Below, piece by piece: positions 1 through 6,591 of a DNA stretch of 6,602 nucleotides; position 1 is the stretch's first letter; the number at the start of each line of letters is the position of its first letter. Position numbers and translations under genes: made by a program. Source of the DNA: Helicobacteraceae bacterium. GTDB taxonomy: Bacteria > Campylobacterota > Campylobacteria > Campylobacterales > Sulfurimonadaceae. The notes beneath the pieces are model-generated. The model saw nothing but the letters and a program-made list of their open reading frames with translations. It was not told the origin of the DNA and searched no databases. The stretch is from the NCBI GenBank assembly GCA_947497635.1, contig CANMHZ010000065.1:1-6602 (forward strand), written 5' to 3'.

Positions 1-44
1 ATTTTCTTAAACGCCAAATCATTTTTTGGGTCAGCAAAGTACAT
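1..44 (-). CDS. Rpn family PD-(D/E)XK nuclease / putative transposase, N-terminal fragment cut by the window edge
   Basis: Only the first 14 codons and part of the fifteenth are in the window. Read from the ATG at 44-42 they give MYFADPKNDLAFKK, and the next codon starts AT (Ile or Met). The DPKND-x-AFKK-I string is the characteristic opening of the Rpn / TIGR01784 family, PD-(D/E)XK proteins annotated as recombination-promoting nucleases or putative transposases. They are often numerous and patchily distributed in a genome, and act on DNA in the cytoplasm. The catalytic residues lie beyond the window, so integrity cannot be judged. An AGGGA at 55-51 sits six bases before the start as a plausible ribosome binding site, and a TATAAT lies at 78-73. 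The gene is divergent from the pilin operon and probably unrelated to it in function. The call rests on this short motif alone. Confidence 0.72.
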   Translation of the reverse strand, partial: MYFADPKNDLAFKK

Positions 45-72
45 TTTAAATCCCTACGGTGAATTTTACATT

Positions 73-78
73 ATTATA
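73..78 (-). promoter_or_regulatory. Putative -10 box for the nuclease gene
   Basis: The plus strand reads ATTATA here, a perfect TATAAT on the minus strand. Transcription would start around 66, giving a leader of roughly 20 bases to the ATG at 44. I find no good -35 hexamer at 16-18 bases, which is common in Campylobacterota, where the -35 element is weakly conserved. In such AT-rich DNA a TATAAT can also arise by chance. Confidence 0.4.
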
Positions 79-290
79 GCGAATCAAATCCAATAGGAGA
101 GATCACAAACTTATGCTAAAATGAGAATCTTGGTTTTATGGCGTTAGGAGTATTTCTAAAATTGGTCAAAAAGTTGACTTGGTTAATATTGATTATGCGA
201 ATTGAGCTATTTAAGAAACTAAAAATGCCCTTCACCCTCAAACCCTAATCTCTATTTTTCTTTCATATAAAATTCATAGTTCATCTGTAT

Positions 291-296
291 TATAAT
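291..296 (+). promoter_or_regulatory. Putative -10 box for the adhesin/minor pilin operon
   Basis: A perfect TATAAT lies 29 bases before the adhesin start codon. A start site near 303 would leave a leader of about 23 bases, enough for the ribosome binding site at 313-318. No consensus -35 is seen. The upstream DNA instead has T-rich stretches and three TTCAT repeats, in keeping with housekeeping promoters of Campylobacterota. The overlapping downstream genes make this the likely promoter of the whole cluster. Confidence 0.5.
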
Positions 297-312
297 TACT
301 CATAATCCAATC

Positions 313-318
313 AAGGAA
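313..318 (+). promoter_or_regulatory. Ribosome binding site of the adhesin gene
   Basis: AAGGAA lies seven bases before the ATG at 326. It supports this start, which also places a complete Sec signal peptide at the N-terminus. No earlier in-frame start with a comparable site is seen. Confidence 0.75.
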
Positions 319-325
319 AACAACG

Positions 326-3300
326 ATGAAAAAAATTATTTTACTCTTTATTGTTTTGATAATCTTTTCTTTTCAAAGTTGGGCGGTATGTTCAAATCCC
401 TCCCCCTATAAAGGGATGGCATTTATCAATGAATTATATGTGGGTTCTAATAGAAATACAAGTTTCTTAAATAAAGTAGAAGTTTTCCTCCCTACCCCCT
501 CTTCAACACTCAGTGCAGCTTGGTCGGGATCAGCTGGTGGGGCTGGTTGGAAAATTGTTGTTAAACGTGTAAGAAATGGCTCTACGTCCACGTATAATAC
601 TTCACTTAAAAGCGGTTTCGTCGAAAAATATGGATTTGTGACGAATACTACGGCTGCTATCTATCTACGTAACAGTACTTCGGTATACGATCTTGCATTG
701 ATAGATGAAAATGGTCTCGTGATTGATTATCTTTCCTTAAATGGTAAAGGACCTCAATATGCTTCATACGGAGCGTGTAGTGCGAATCCGACCCTCACAT
801 TAAGTAACTCCCCTACAGATATTTATCTCGATTATGACGGCAATGTAAAAGCTGGGTTAGGATGGCAAACAAGCACTACTACCAATACTATAGGCTATTC
901 TAACACTTGCGATAAAACAAATTTTAACCTCATCATGGATAAAAGCGCCGATACAAGCACTCCCGCACTCAGTGACAATGTCACCTTTACCCTAACGGTT
1001 AGAAATTCATGCAAAAGTAATGCAACTACTTTTAATATTACCGATATCCTCCCCTCTGGGCTCACGTACCAAAAAACAGGAAGTACCTGTAGTACAACAC
1101 TTCCAGACGGCAGCACTTCCATTACAAAAAGCTTCTCAAGTTTAGCAACAAACACAAGTATTTCTTGTATTATCGTCGCCAAAACAACCGCTCTGGGATC
1201 GATTACTAATTTTGCGACCGTTACAACTACCCAAACCGAAAGCACCATAGCCGATAATAATGACAGCAGCATAATCACGGTAAAACCTGGATACGAAATC
1301 AGTTTTGATATGGATGCACAAACCCTTTCTGAAGGTGATCTTGGAGGAACAATTACCGTCTTGTTAAGTGCACCGAATTCAACAAAAGAGATATGGGTTG
1401 ATTATAATCTTAGTAGTACAAGTACCGCTACCAATCCGTCTGATCATAATTTAGCAAACGGTACTGTGAAATTTCTCGCAGGAAAAACCACTGTAGACGT
1501 CCCATTTACGTTAGTTGATGATACGAAATACGAAGATACCGAAACAATGATAATCACACTGTCAAATCCTCGCCTTTCAGATGGTACCAAACCTGCTTCT
1601 TTATCATTATCAACTCCATCACCTACTACCCCTATCGTTCAGACCATCACTATCGAAGATGATGATCCGCCAGTCGAATACCAAATGGACGAATGCAGTT
1701 GGAAAGGTACGACTGGTGAAGTACAAGAGAGTAGCGGAAACGATATTAACGGTACAGCCAATAATGGAGCAACCACGAGTTTAGGTAAATTCAATAACGC
1801 TGGACACTTCAACGCAGTAAGCAAACAAAGCATCTCCATTCCTCCAAACAATCTCTTGAAAATCTCCGATACGATCACTTTTACAGCTTGGATCAAAAGA
1901 GACAGTATCGATAACCGCCTTCAAAATATTTACACCCATGGGCAATTCAACAATGCGTTGCGCCTTCAAAATACCAATCAAGTTCTATTTAGTTTACTAC
2001 TGAGCAGTAGCAGTACCGCTAGAAGTCTCTATTCCGTAAAAACGATTTCCGATACCAACTGGCATCATATCGCAGGAACATATGACGGCTCATCGATGAA
2101 AATTTACATTGATGGAGTATTGGATGCTACTGCTTCCTACACTGGGAGCATCGGGACTACCAATAGTTTTTATACAATAGGAAATGAACAAGCTACTGCT
2201 GCCTCATATGGGTTCAATGGCTACATTGATGAAGTTAAAATTTTCTCTGCCGCATTGACCCAAACTCAAGTTACATCGATCACATCAATGTATACTAATG
2301 AAAATAATAATTTAAATTATGACGGCTCACTGCGTGATCCTCAAAATCCACCGTGTACCATTCCACTATCTAACTGCACCGCATTTTCCTATCAACTTTA
2401 CCACCCGCAAAGTACAACCAACAAACTCCAAACCCGTATCGCAAGCCAAGCGTTTGACCTAAATGCTACCGTATCTTGCACGAGCGGTACGGGAACCATC
2501 CCTGCGCGAAAAATCAAAAATATTTATGCCGTCAGCGGAATATGTCCTGTAGCAACAACTGGATTACCTCTTCTTTGGAGTGGATTAGCAGACATCAACG
2601 ATACCAATAGAACTATCACTCTCTCTAATCTCAATAGCACCAAAGCCTATTCCAATATCAAACTGATGCTTGAAACGAATTCGAGTGAGCTTAATTGTTC
2701 TATGGATAGTTTTGCGATTCGACCTTCTTATTTTAGTGGCACTATTACTGGTTTTAAAGCGGGTGAACAAAATTCTTCGTCTATAACAACTATTGATGCA
2801 AATGACACCATAAACACAAATACATTGGATTACAATACTACGGTATCAACCTATCGAGATATTTCTATTGCTAGTGGGTGCGAATCAAATACTACTGCTA
2901 CACTTATAGATAATATGTCAGTTACGTTTAAAGATGGTAAAAGTACTCTCGTAAATGCAAAATTCAAAGATGTTGGAGATTTCAATACCACTCTTTTTGA
3001 TTCATCATGGAATGATGGCGATTGTATTAGCGGAAGTGGCTCTAACACTCTAATTAATGGTCTGTATGGGTGCAATGTAGAAGGAAACATTTCTATCAAA
3101 GTCAGTCCTTACGAACTTAACACCTCTCTCATAAATTTCACAGTTCCAGGAACGGGGAAACAACCATGGCTCTATCTCGATTCAAGCCGAACACAAAACG
3201 TAGAAATCAATGCCACTGTAAGTGCTTACGGAAAAGATGGAACTAAAACTAAAAATTTTAGTGACGGGTGTTCAGTTTTTACCATCCCTATTGGATTTTA

Positions 3301-4075
3301 CTTCACTCCAACAGGAACGCTTCCAACAACGGATCTCGATATTTCATTAACGCCTACAAGTTTGGATTATACCTATAACACCGTATTCAATCATCAGTCG
3401 TTCAATATTCCCAACACTTCATTCAAAAATGGTGATGCAAATCTCTCATTAAAATTTAATTTTATCCGCCCTACTATCCCCATTAGCCCCTTTAATCTCA
3501 AACTTACGGATATTAAAACAAGCAGTGGATTCAATGATAATAATGCCACTATAACCGATAAAAACACCACCTTCGTCTACGGTCGCATCCACGCATCCGA
3601 TATTCAAACCGATCAAAACACAAGTGTACCCAATCCAGTCGAGATTGAAGTATACAGCAATGACTCAACAAATCCGTTTATCATAGGCAAACCTCAAAAT
3701 GTTCTTAAGTGGTATCGAAATACGGATCATGACAATAATTTATCTGGTTCAGTGCTTTCAGGTAAGAGTACCCAAGATATAAATATTACGATTGACAATA
3801 CCTCAATAAATCCGCCCAATAATGGGATTCAAACCATTTATATTACTAATACCGATGGTAATACCACTAAACAAACGATTAATTTAACAATCCCTAATTG
3901 GCTCACAACGACTCCTGCTAATAATACATTTAATTATCAGTACCTAAAACCATCGACAGTACCAGATAATTTAAAAACAAATTCAACAGGTGTCAATAGT
4001 GGTACATTCACAGGAAGTGATTTTGGCATTGCCCCTGCGAAGACCACCAAAAAAGGGATCAAAGTCTTCCGATGA
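326..4075 (+). CDS. MshQ-like large secreted adhesin (lamin-tail-like, DUF11, Calx-beta, LamG, DUF6701-like)
   Basis: A 1249-residue exported protein, probably the adhesin or tip-associated subunit of a type IV pilus. Residues 1-20 form a Sec signal peptide (KK, hydrophobic core, cleavage after SWA). Residues 30-140 resemble a lamin-tail domain (FINELYVG, NKVEVFLP, DLALIDENG). Residues 204-320 fit DUF11, a bacterial surface beta-sandwich repeat. Residues 323-448 are Calx-beta (SEGD at 335-338, VDDTKYEDTE from 397, ending EDDD). Residues 450-660 are a LamG/concanavalin-A-like domain (DECSWKG and GEVQESSGN opening, W522, NWHHIAGTYDG from 578, YIDG from 594, GYIDEVKIF near 632). From about 684 to the end it resembles DUF6701 of MSHA pilus protein MshQ, including FAIRPSYF at 796. 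The precursor has 16 cysteines, all after the predicted cleavage site, so disulfides are plausible. There is no C-terminal membrane anchor or sorting signal, so attachment through the pilins encoded downstream is likely. PglB-type sequons are very frequent in the C-terminal half. The stop overlaps the next start as ATGA. The domain calls are by eye; adhesion is inferred. Confidence 0.82.
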   Translation: MKKIILLFIVLIIFSFQSWAVCSNPSPYKGMAFINELYVGSNRNTSFLNKVEVFLPTPSSTLSAAWSGSAGGAGWKIVVKRVRNGSTSTYNTSLKSGFVEKYGFVTNTTAAIYLRNSTSVYDLALIDENGLVIDYLSLNGKGPQYASYGACSANPTLTLSNSPTDIYLDYDGNVKAGLGWQTSTTTNTIGYSNTCDKTNFNLIMDKSADTSTPALSDNVTFTLTVRNSCKSNATTFNITDILPSGLTYQKTGSTCSTTLPDGSTSITKSFSSLATNTSISCIIVAKTTALGSITNFATVTTTQTESTIADNNDSSIITVKPGYEISFDMDAQTLSEGDLGGTITVLLSAPNSTKEIWVDYNLSSTSTATNPSDHNLANGTVKFLAGKTTVDVPFTLVDDTKYEDTETMIITLSNPRLSDGTKPASLSLSTPSPTTPIVQTITIEDDDPPVEYQMDECSWKGTTGEVQESSGNDINGTANNGATTSLGKFNNAGHFNAVSKQSISIPPNNLLKISDTITFTAWIKRDSIDNRLQNIYTHGQFNNALRLQNTNQVLFSLLLSSSSTARSLYSVKTISDTNWHHIAGTYDGSSMKIYIDGVLDATASYTGSIGTTNSFYTIGNEQATAASYGFNGYIDEVKIFSAALTQTQVTSITSMYTNENNNLNYDGSLRDPQNPPCTIPLSNCTAFSYQLYHPQSTTNKLQTRIASQAFDLNATVSCTSGTGTIPARKIKNIYAVSGICPVATTGLPLLWSGLADINDTNRTITLSNLNSTKAYSNIKLMLETNSSELNCSMDSFAIRPSYFSGTITGFKAGEQNSSSITTIDANDTINTNTLDYNTTVSTYRDISIASGCESNTTATLIDNMSVTFKDGKSTLVNAKFKDVGDFNTTLFDSSWNDGDCISGSGSNTLINGLYGCNVEGNISIKVSPYELNTSLINFTVPGTGKQPWLYLDSSRTQNVEINATVSAYGKDGTKTKNFSDGCSVFTIPIGFYFTPTGTLPTTDLDISLTPTSLDYTYNTVFNHQSFNIPNTSFKNGDANLSLKFNFIRPTIPISPFNLKLTDIKTSSGFNDNNATITDKNTTFVYGRIHASDIQTDQNTSVPNPVEIEVYSNDSTNPFIIGKPQNVLKWYRNTDHDNNLSGSVLSGKSTQDINITIDNTSINPPNNGIQTIYITNTDGNTTKQTINLTIPNWLTTTPANNTFNYQYLKPSTVPDNLKTNSTGVNSGTFTGSDFGIAPAKTTKKGIKVFR

Positions 4076-4776
4076 GAAACGCTCTAACATTAATTGAACT
4101 TATTTTTTCAATGGTCATTATCGGGATTGTCTTCACCGTCATTCCCAAACTCATTATATCAATGAACCAAAGTGCACAAGTGACGATCAAAGAAGAAGCA
4201 ATGTTTAATGCGGTGGCGATGATGGGGGCAATTATTAATCTGCCGTGGGATAATAACAATACAGTCAATAACCAAATTTTAAATGTTAGCAATCACAATA
4301 GTTATGATTGCAATGCAAGTAACACTCCACAATATTACCGAAAAGGGGGATTTGTAGGGGGACGCAATTGCAGTGCTCTTACTGATGGATCGTTTGATTT
4401 TAATGCTTCATCTATTGGCAATGAATTAAATGCAACGGGAGATAAAGTATACGACGACATTGATGACTATAACGCAACAGAAAACAATGCATCCAACGAC
4501 TGTGCCAAATCTCACGGAAAAAGTCTCTACAGCATCAGACCCATCGTGATTTACTCACAAGACCCTGACCCAACCGCTTCAACGATACAATTACCCGGAG
4601 ATGACAAAAATCTCTCCGTAGTACAAAGCAGTAATACAAAACGTATCATTGTCAAAGTGGGTTATAGTAGCGATAATAGCAAATTTTATGATCCTACAAA
4701 ACTAAACTGTATTACTGCCCTCGAATACCACTCGTTCAATCTCGGCAATGCTAAAATCAATTCAAGGAGTTGGTAA
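4072..4776 (+). CDS. Minor pilin, PilV/GspI/MshD-like
   Basis: A 234-residue type IV pilin-like protein that would sit in the inner membrane until assembled into the pilus tip complex. The leader is MRNA, cut before LTLIE, which places Glu at +5, followed by the hydrophobic alpha-helix to about residue 30. The -1 residue is Ala instead of the usual Gly; prepilin peptidases tolerate this, and I recall Ala at -1 as common in Campylobacterota. The globular part carries YDDIDDYN at 127-134, matching the D-D-x-D-D-Y motif I recall from MshD and related PilV-like proteins. Seven D/E-X-N-X-S/T sequons crowd its middle. The start overlaps the adhesin stop (ATGA). AAGGGA near 4053 is too far upstream for a strong site, so translational coupling is likely. 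Assignment to the I/V class over other minor pilins is moderate; pilin identity is secure. Confidence 0.82.
   Translation: MRNALTLIELIFSMVIIGIVFTVIPKLIISMNQSAQVTIKEEAMFNAVAMMGAIINLPWDNNNTVNNQILNVSNHNSYDCNASNTPQYYRKGGFVGGRNCSALTDGSFDFNASSIGNELNATGDKVYDDIDDYNATENNASNDCAKSHGKSLYSIRPIVIYSQDPDPTASTIQLPGDDKNLSVVQSSNTKRIIVKVGYSSDNSKFYDPTKLNCITALEYHSFNLGNAKINSRSW
4764..4769 (+). promoter_or_regulatory. Ribosome binding site that fixes the start of the third operon gene at 4776
   Basis: AAGGAG lies six bases before the ATG at 4776. A TTG at 4770 is also in frame but would directly abut this site, leaving no spacer. The ATG start also gives the standard short leader MRRG, whereas the TTG start would add two residues. 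I therefore use 4776. Confidence 0.85.
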
Positions 4777-5669
4777 TGCGTCGAGGATACACACTTATCG
4801 AAATCATTATCACCATTGCCATTACTGGGATTCTCTCCGTGGGGATGTTCAAAGCGTTCGAAGCCATTACACTCCGAAGCGAAAAAGCTAAAATTCTTAG
4901 TAGCCTCTCTATTGATAGCCAAAGTGCATTGGATCAGCTGAGTTTGTTGATGTATGATCGTGCTCCTATGTCTGTGCAAGGGTGTGATATTACTGGAAAT
5001 TGTGAGTCATTAGATGGCTCTCTTTATACTAAAAATATATTAAAATGGTATGGAACGGCGAGTGAAAGTTATCAAGCAGGTAATTACAGTGGATTTGTGG
5101 ATATGGTTCCTTCTATCAGTTCCAAACCTACTCTTCAATCGCCTGATACCAACTTATCAAAAGTTTTAAAAACTGAACAAGACAAATGGGATAATACCTT
5201 TAGTATTGCAAATATGGGACTCGTTTTCTCAGGAACTTTTGAAGATGGCATATCTCCAACACCCAATCTTTTTAAATCTACAGACGATAAGATTGAATTT
5301 TTAAGTACTACGAATATTTCAACTATTTACGAAAAATATTATCTCGTCGATAGTGCGTATGCTGTAATGCGTGGTGAACATTTACCAAATCAAACTGCTA
5401 CGTGCATTAAGAATCTTGGATTAAAGGATATTAACAATACTTTGTTTTTGTTTTACAACTACCGTCCATGGAAAACTACTTCGGAGAGTTTTTGTGCAGA
5501 TATTACAGCGAATAATCCGCTAGGACAAGTTAGCATCCTCGCAACAAGTGTTAATGCCTTCGTCGCCCACCAAGTCAACGGAACCATCCGATTAGGACTC
5601 GATATGAACCAAACCGTAGGAAAAACAGGTTCTACTGTCCGTCTATCCAAACAAAAGATAGTCTTCTAA
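4776..5669 (+). CDS. Minor pilin, PilW/GspJ/MshO-like
   Basis: A 297-residue prepilin. The leader is MRRG, cut before YTLIE with Glu at +5, and the hydrophobic helix runs to about residue 25. Then comes the amphipathic stretch with LRSEKAKILSSL and SALDQLSLLMYDRA that is typical of PilW/GspJ. The C-terminal part (LFLFYNYRPW, then GQVSILATSVNAFVAHQ and GTIRLGLDM) fits the LLyryr...L...V..f pattern of the PilW/GspJ class; this is pattern matching by eye. Its size fits PilW-type subunits, which are larger than other minor pilins. It would join the tip or priming complex with the neighbouring pilins. The ATG shares one base with the upstream stop (TAATG), and its own stop shares one base with the next start in the same way. 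It has three D/E-X-N-X-S/T sequons. I chose the ATG over a TTG six bases upstream because of the ribosome binding site position. Confidence 0.82.
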   Translation: MRRGYTLIEIIITIAITGILSVGMFKAFEAITLRSEKAKILSSLSIDSQSALDQLSLLMYDRAPMSVQGCDITGNCESLDGSLYTKNILKWYGTASESYQAGNYSGFVDMVPSISSKPTLQSPDTNLSKVLKTEQDKWDNTFSIANMGLVFSGTFEDGISPTPNLFKSTDDKIEFLSTTNISTIYEKYYLVDSAYAVMRGEHLPNQTATCIKNLGLKDINNTLFLFYNYRPWKTTSESFCADITANNPLGQVSILATSVNAFVAHQVNGTIRLGLDMNQTVGKTGSTVRLSKQKIVF

Positions 5670-6115
5670 TGCGTCGTGGTTTCGGACTTCCCCAAGTATT
5701 GCTCATCATTCTCTTTATCGGAGGGATTGTCACCGTTACGATGCGCTATGCAAGCTTAGGGGCGAAACATTATGCCGATGCTTATACCCGTGAGCAAGCA
5801 GAACTATTTATGCAGAGTGCGACGGAGGCAGCGTTATTTCGGATAAGTGGGTATGATAGAAGTGCTAATACCTGTCTACAATTTATCAATATTTCTTCTT
5901 CGGATGGGCGATTTGATGCTAATATAACTGTCAATAGATATTATCTTGTTAATGAAATATGCAATAATGTTAATTATACTACGATACAAACCGACGACTC
6001 CCACGGCATGATCGATATGACCGTTATTGTCACCTCTAAAGATCCAAAATTAAATCCATCACTAAAACTCGGTAATAAAGTCCGACTTGTCCGAAGGAGC
6101 CTACAACGCCCATGA
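5669..6115 (+). CDS. Atypical minor pilin lacking Glu at +5, PilX/GspK/MshP-like
   Basis: A 148-residue protein starting MRRG then FGLPQVLLIILFIGG. The Gly before Phe and the long hydrophobic helix (residues 5-27) look like a prepilin, but position +5 is Gln rather than Glu and +4 is Pro. GspK, PilX and MshP subunits likewise often lack Glu at +5; in GspK this fits its place at the very tip, where no preceding subunit needs to be paired. The following segment, EQAELFMQSATEAALFRI, matches the A..A..QSG.E.AL pattern of PilX/MshP proteins. It lacks the large extra domain of true GspK, so PilX/MshP is the better comparison. The start overlaps the upstream stop (TAATG) with no evident ribosome binding site, so coupling is likely. 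The stop overlaps the next start as ATGA. Secretion class is a fair inference; the exact family is uncertain. Confidence 0.72.
   Translation: MRRGFGLPQVLLIILFIGGIVTVTMRYASLGAKHYADAYTREQAELFMQSATEAALFRISGYDRSANTCLQFINISSSDGRFDANITVNRYYLVNEICNNVNYTTIQTDDSHGMIDMTVIVTSKDPKLNPSLKLGNKVRLVRRSLQRP
6094..6099 (+). promoter_or_regulatory. Ribosome binding site upstream of the last pilin gene
   Basis: AAGGAG lies inside the end of the preceding gene, 12 bases before the ATG at 6112. The spacing is long, so it probably works together with coupling at the ATGA overlap. Confidence 0.5.
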
Positions 6116-6591
6116 AAAAATACGGCTTTACCCTTATCGAACTTATTTTTGTCATTATTCTTATGGGGGTTCTCACAGGGGTTGGATTTTACATGAGTCA
6201 ACCTGACGCTACGAAACAAGATGCTCAATATACGCTGCTCAAACTCAAAGAGGCTCGGTATCGGGCGATTGGGTATGAAACAGGTGATGGTAGCTGTTCG
6301 GAAGCAGGATGGATTGTTTTAAATGAGGGAAATCTATCTAGTAATGAATCACCCACACATACGATAAAATCAGAAATTAAGCTACCTACAATTACAACAT
6401 TAGCAAATACTACACCTCACAAGCCTGAAACAGTCTGTTTCGACTCCCTCGGTCGTCCCCATGACGGCAATTCAACCTCATTAGTGTCACTAATACGGAA
6501 TCCATTGGATATTAATTTTACGAAAGGTGATAAAAATACAACTATTCGCCTTTTTCCGCAAACGGGCTATGCTATAATCCCATGCAAATAA
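6112..6591 (+). CDS. Minor pilin, FimT/GspH/MshC-like
   Basis: A 159-residue prepilin with a textbook N-terminus: leader MKKYG, cut before FTLIELIF, Glu at +5, helix to about residue 28. The next segment (LLKLKEARYRAIGYETG) resembles the amphipathic helix where GspH/FimT proteins carry A.R..AI. The C-terminal half has VCFDSLGRPHDG and TIRLFPQTGYAIIP, which match the beta-strand pattern (F...G....., then i.l.p.tG.v) of the GspH/FimU domain. It would occupy the H position of the minor pilin tip complex, completing an H, I, J, K-type set with the three genes before it. Four of its six N-X-S/T sites carry an acidic residue at -2. Three cysteines lie in the globular part (GSCSE, VCFDS, IPCK). The start overlaps the previous stop as ATGA. 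No terminator follows within the window. Confidence 0.83.
   Translation: MKKYGFTLIELIFVIILMGVLTGVGFYMSQPDATKQDAQYTLLKLKEARYRAIGYETGDGSCSEAGWIVLNEGNLSSNESPTHTIKSEIKLPTITTLANTTPHKPETVCFDSLGRPHDGNSTSLVSLIRNPLDINFTKGDKNTTIRLFPQTGYAIIPCK

Larger units (their letters stand above)
45..325. other. Divergent intergenic region without a convincing gene
   Basis: This stretch of 281 bases separates the minus-strand nuclease start from the plus-strand adhesin start. It contains a -10-like box for each direction (73-78 minus, 291-296 plus). A small perfect inverted repeat, GTCAA (165-169) and TTGAC (174-178) around a four-base loop, has no T-run after it, so it is not a terminator. TTCAT occurs three times at 262-266, 273-277 and 280-284 just upstream of the plus-strand -10 box. 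The first two are 11 bases apart, as in the T-rich periodic promoters known in Campylobacterota. A 36-codon plus-strand open frame at 138-248 has no good ribosome binding site and is not called. I see no tRNA, riboswitch or mobile element end. Confidence 0.7.

Noticed and set aside
1..96. Plus-strand frame open from the window start to a TAG at 94-96, which could be the end of an upstream gene
   Set aside because: It overlaps the minus-strand start with the highly specific DPKND-x-AFKK motif, a start codon, a ribosome binding site and a TATAAT; 31 open codons are not strong evidence in AT-rich DNA.
113..124. Mini-frame ATG CTA AAA TGA after an AGGAGA at 95-100, as a leader peptide
   Set aside because: Three codons with twelve-base spacing and no attenuator structure; chance is the simpler explanation.
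165..178. GTCAA/TTGAC inverted repeat as a terminator
   Set aside because: The stem is only five base pairs, AT-rich, and not followed by a T-run; no gene ends nearby. A weak operator remains possible.
383..391. Cys22 close to the signal peptide end as a lipoprotein lipobox
   Set aside because: The residues before Cys are W-A-V, not the L-[AS]-[GA]-C pattern; ordinary signal peptidase cleavage after SWA fits better.
895..1278. A 127-codon minus-strand open frame inside the adhesin gene
   Set aside because: It lies wholly inside a gene with a clear signal peptide and recognised domains, and has no recognisable family; it is a shadow of the Thr/Ser/Asn-rich coding strand.
326..4075. CRISPR or tandem DNA repeats in the Thr/Asn-rich adhesin gene
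   Set aside because: The low-complexity feel comes from amino acid composition; I see no repeated DNA unit of constant length.
4770..4775. TTG at 4770 as the start of the PilW-like gene
   Set aside because: It would directly follow the AAGGAG with no spacer; the ATG at 4776 has a six-base spacer and gives the normal leader.
4072..6591. The four pilins as a complete type II secretion system locus
   Set aside because: No secretin, ATPase, platform protein or major pseudopilin is present, and the MshQ-like partner and short PilX-like subunit fit an MSHA-type pilus tip better.
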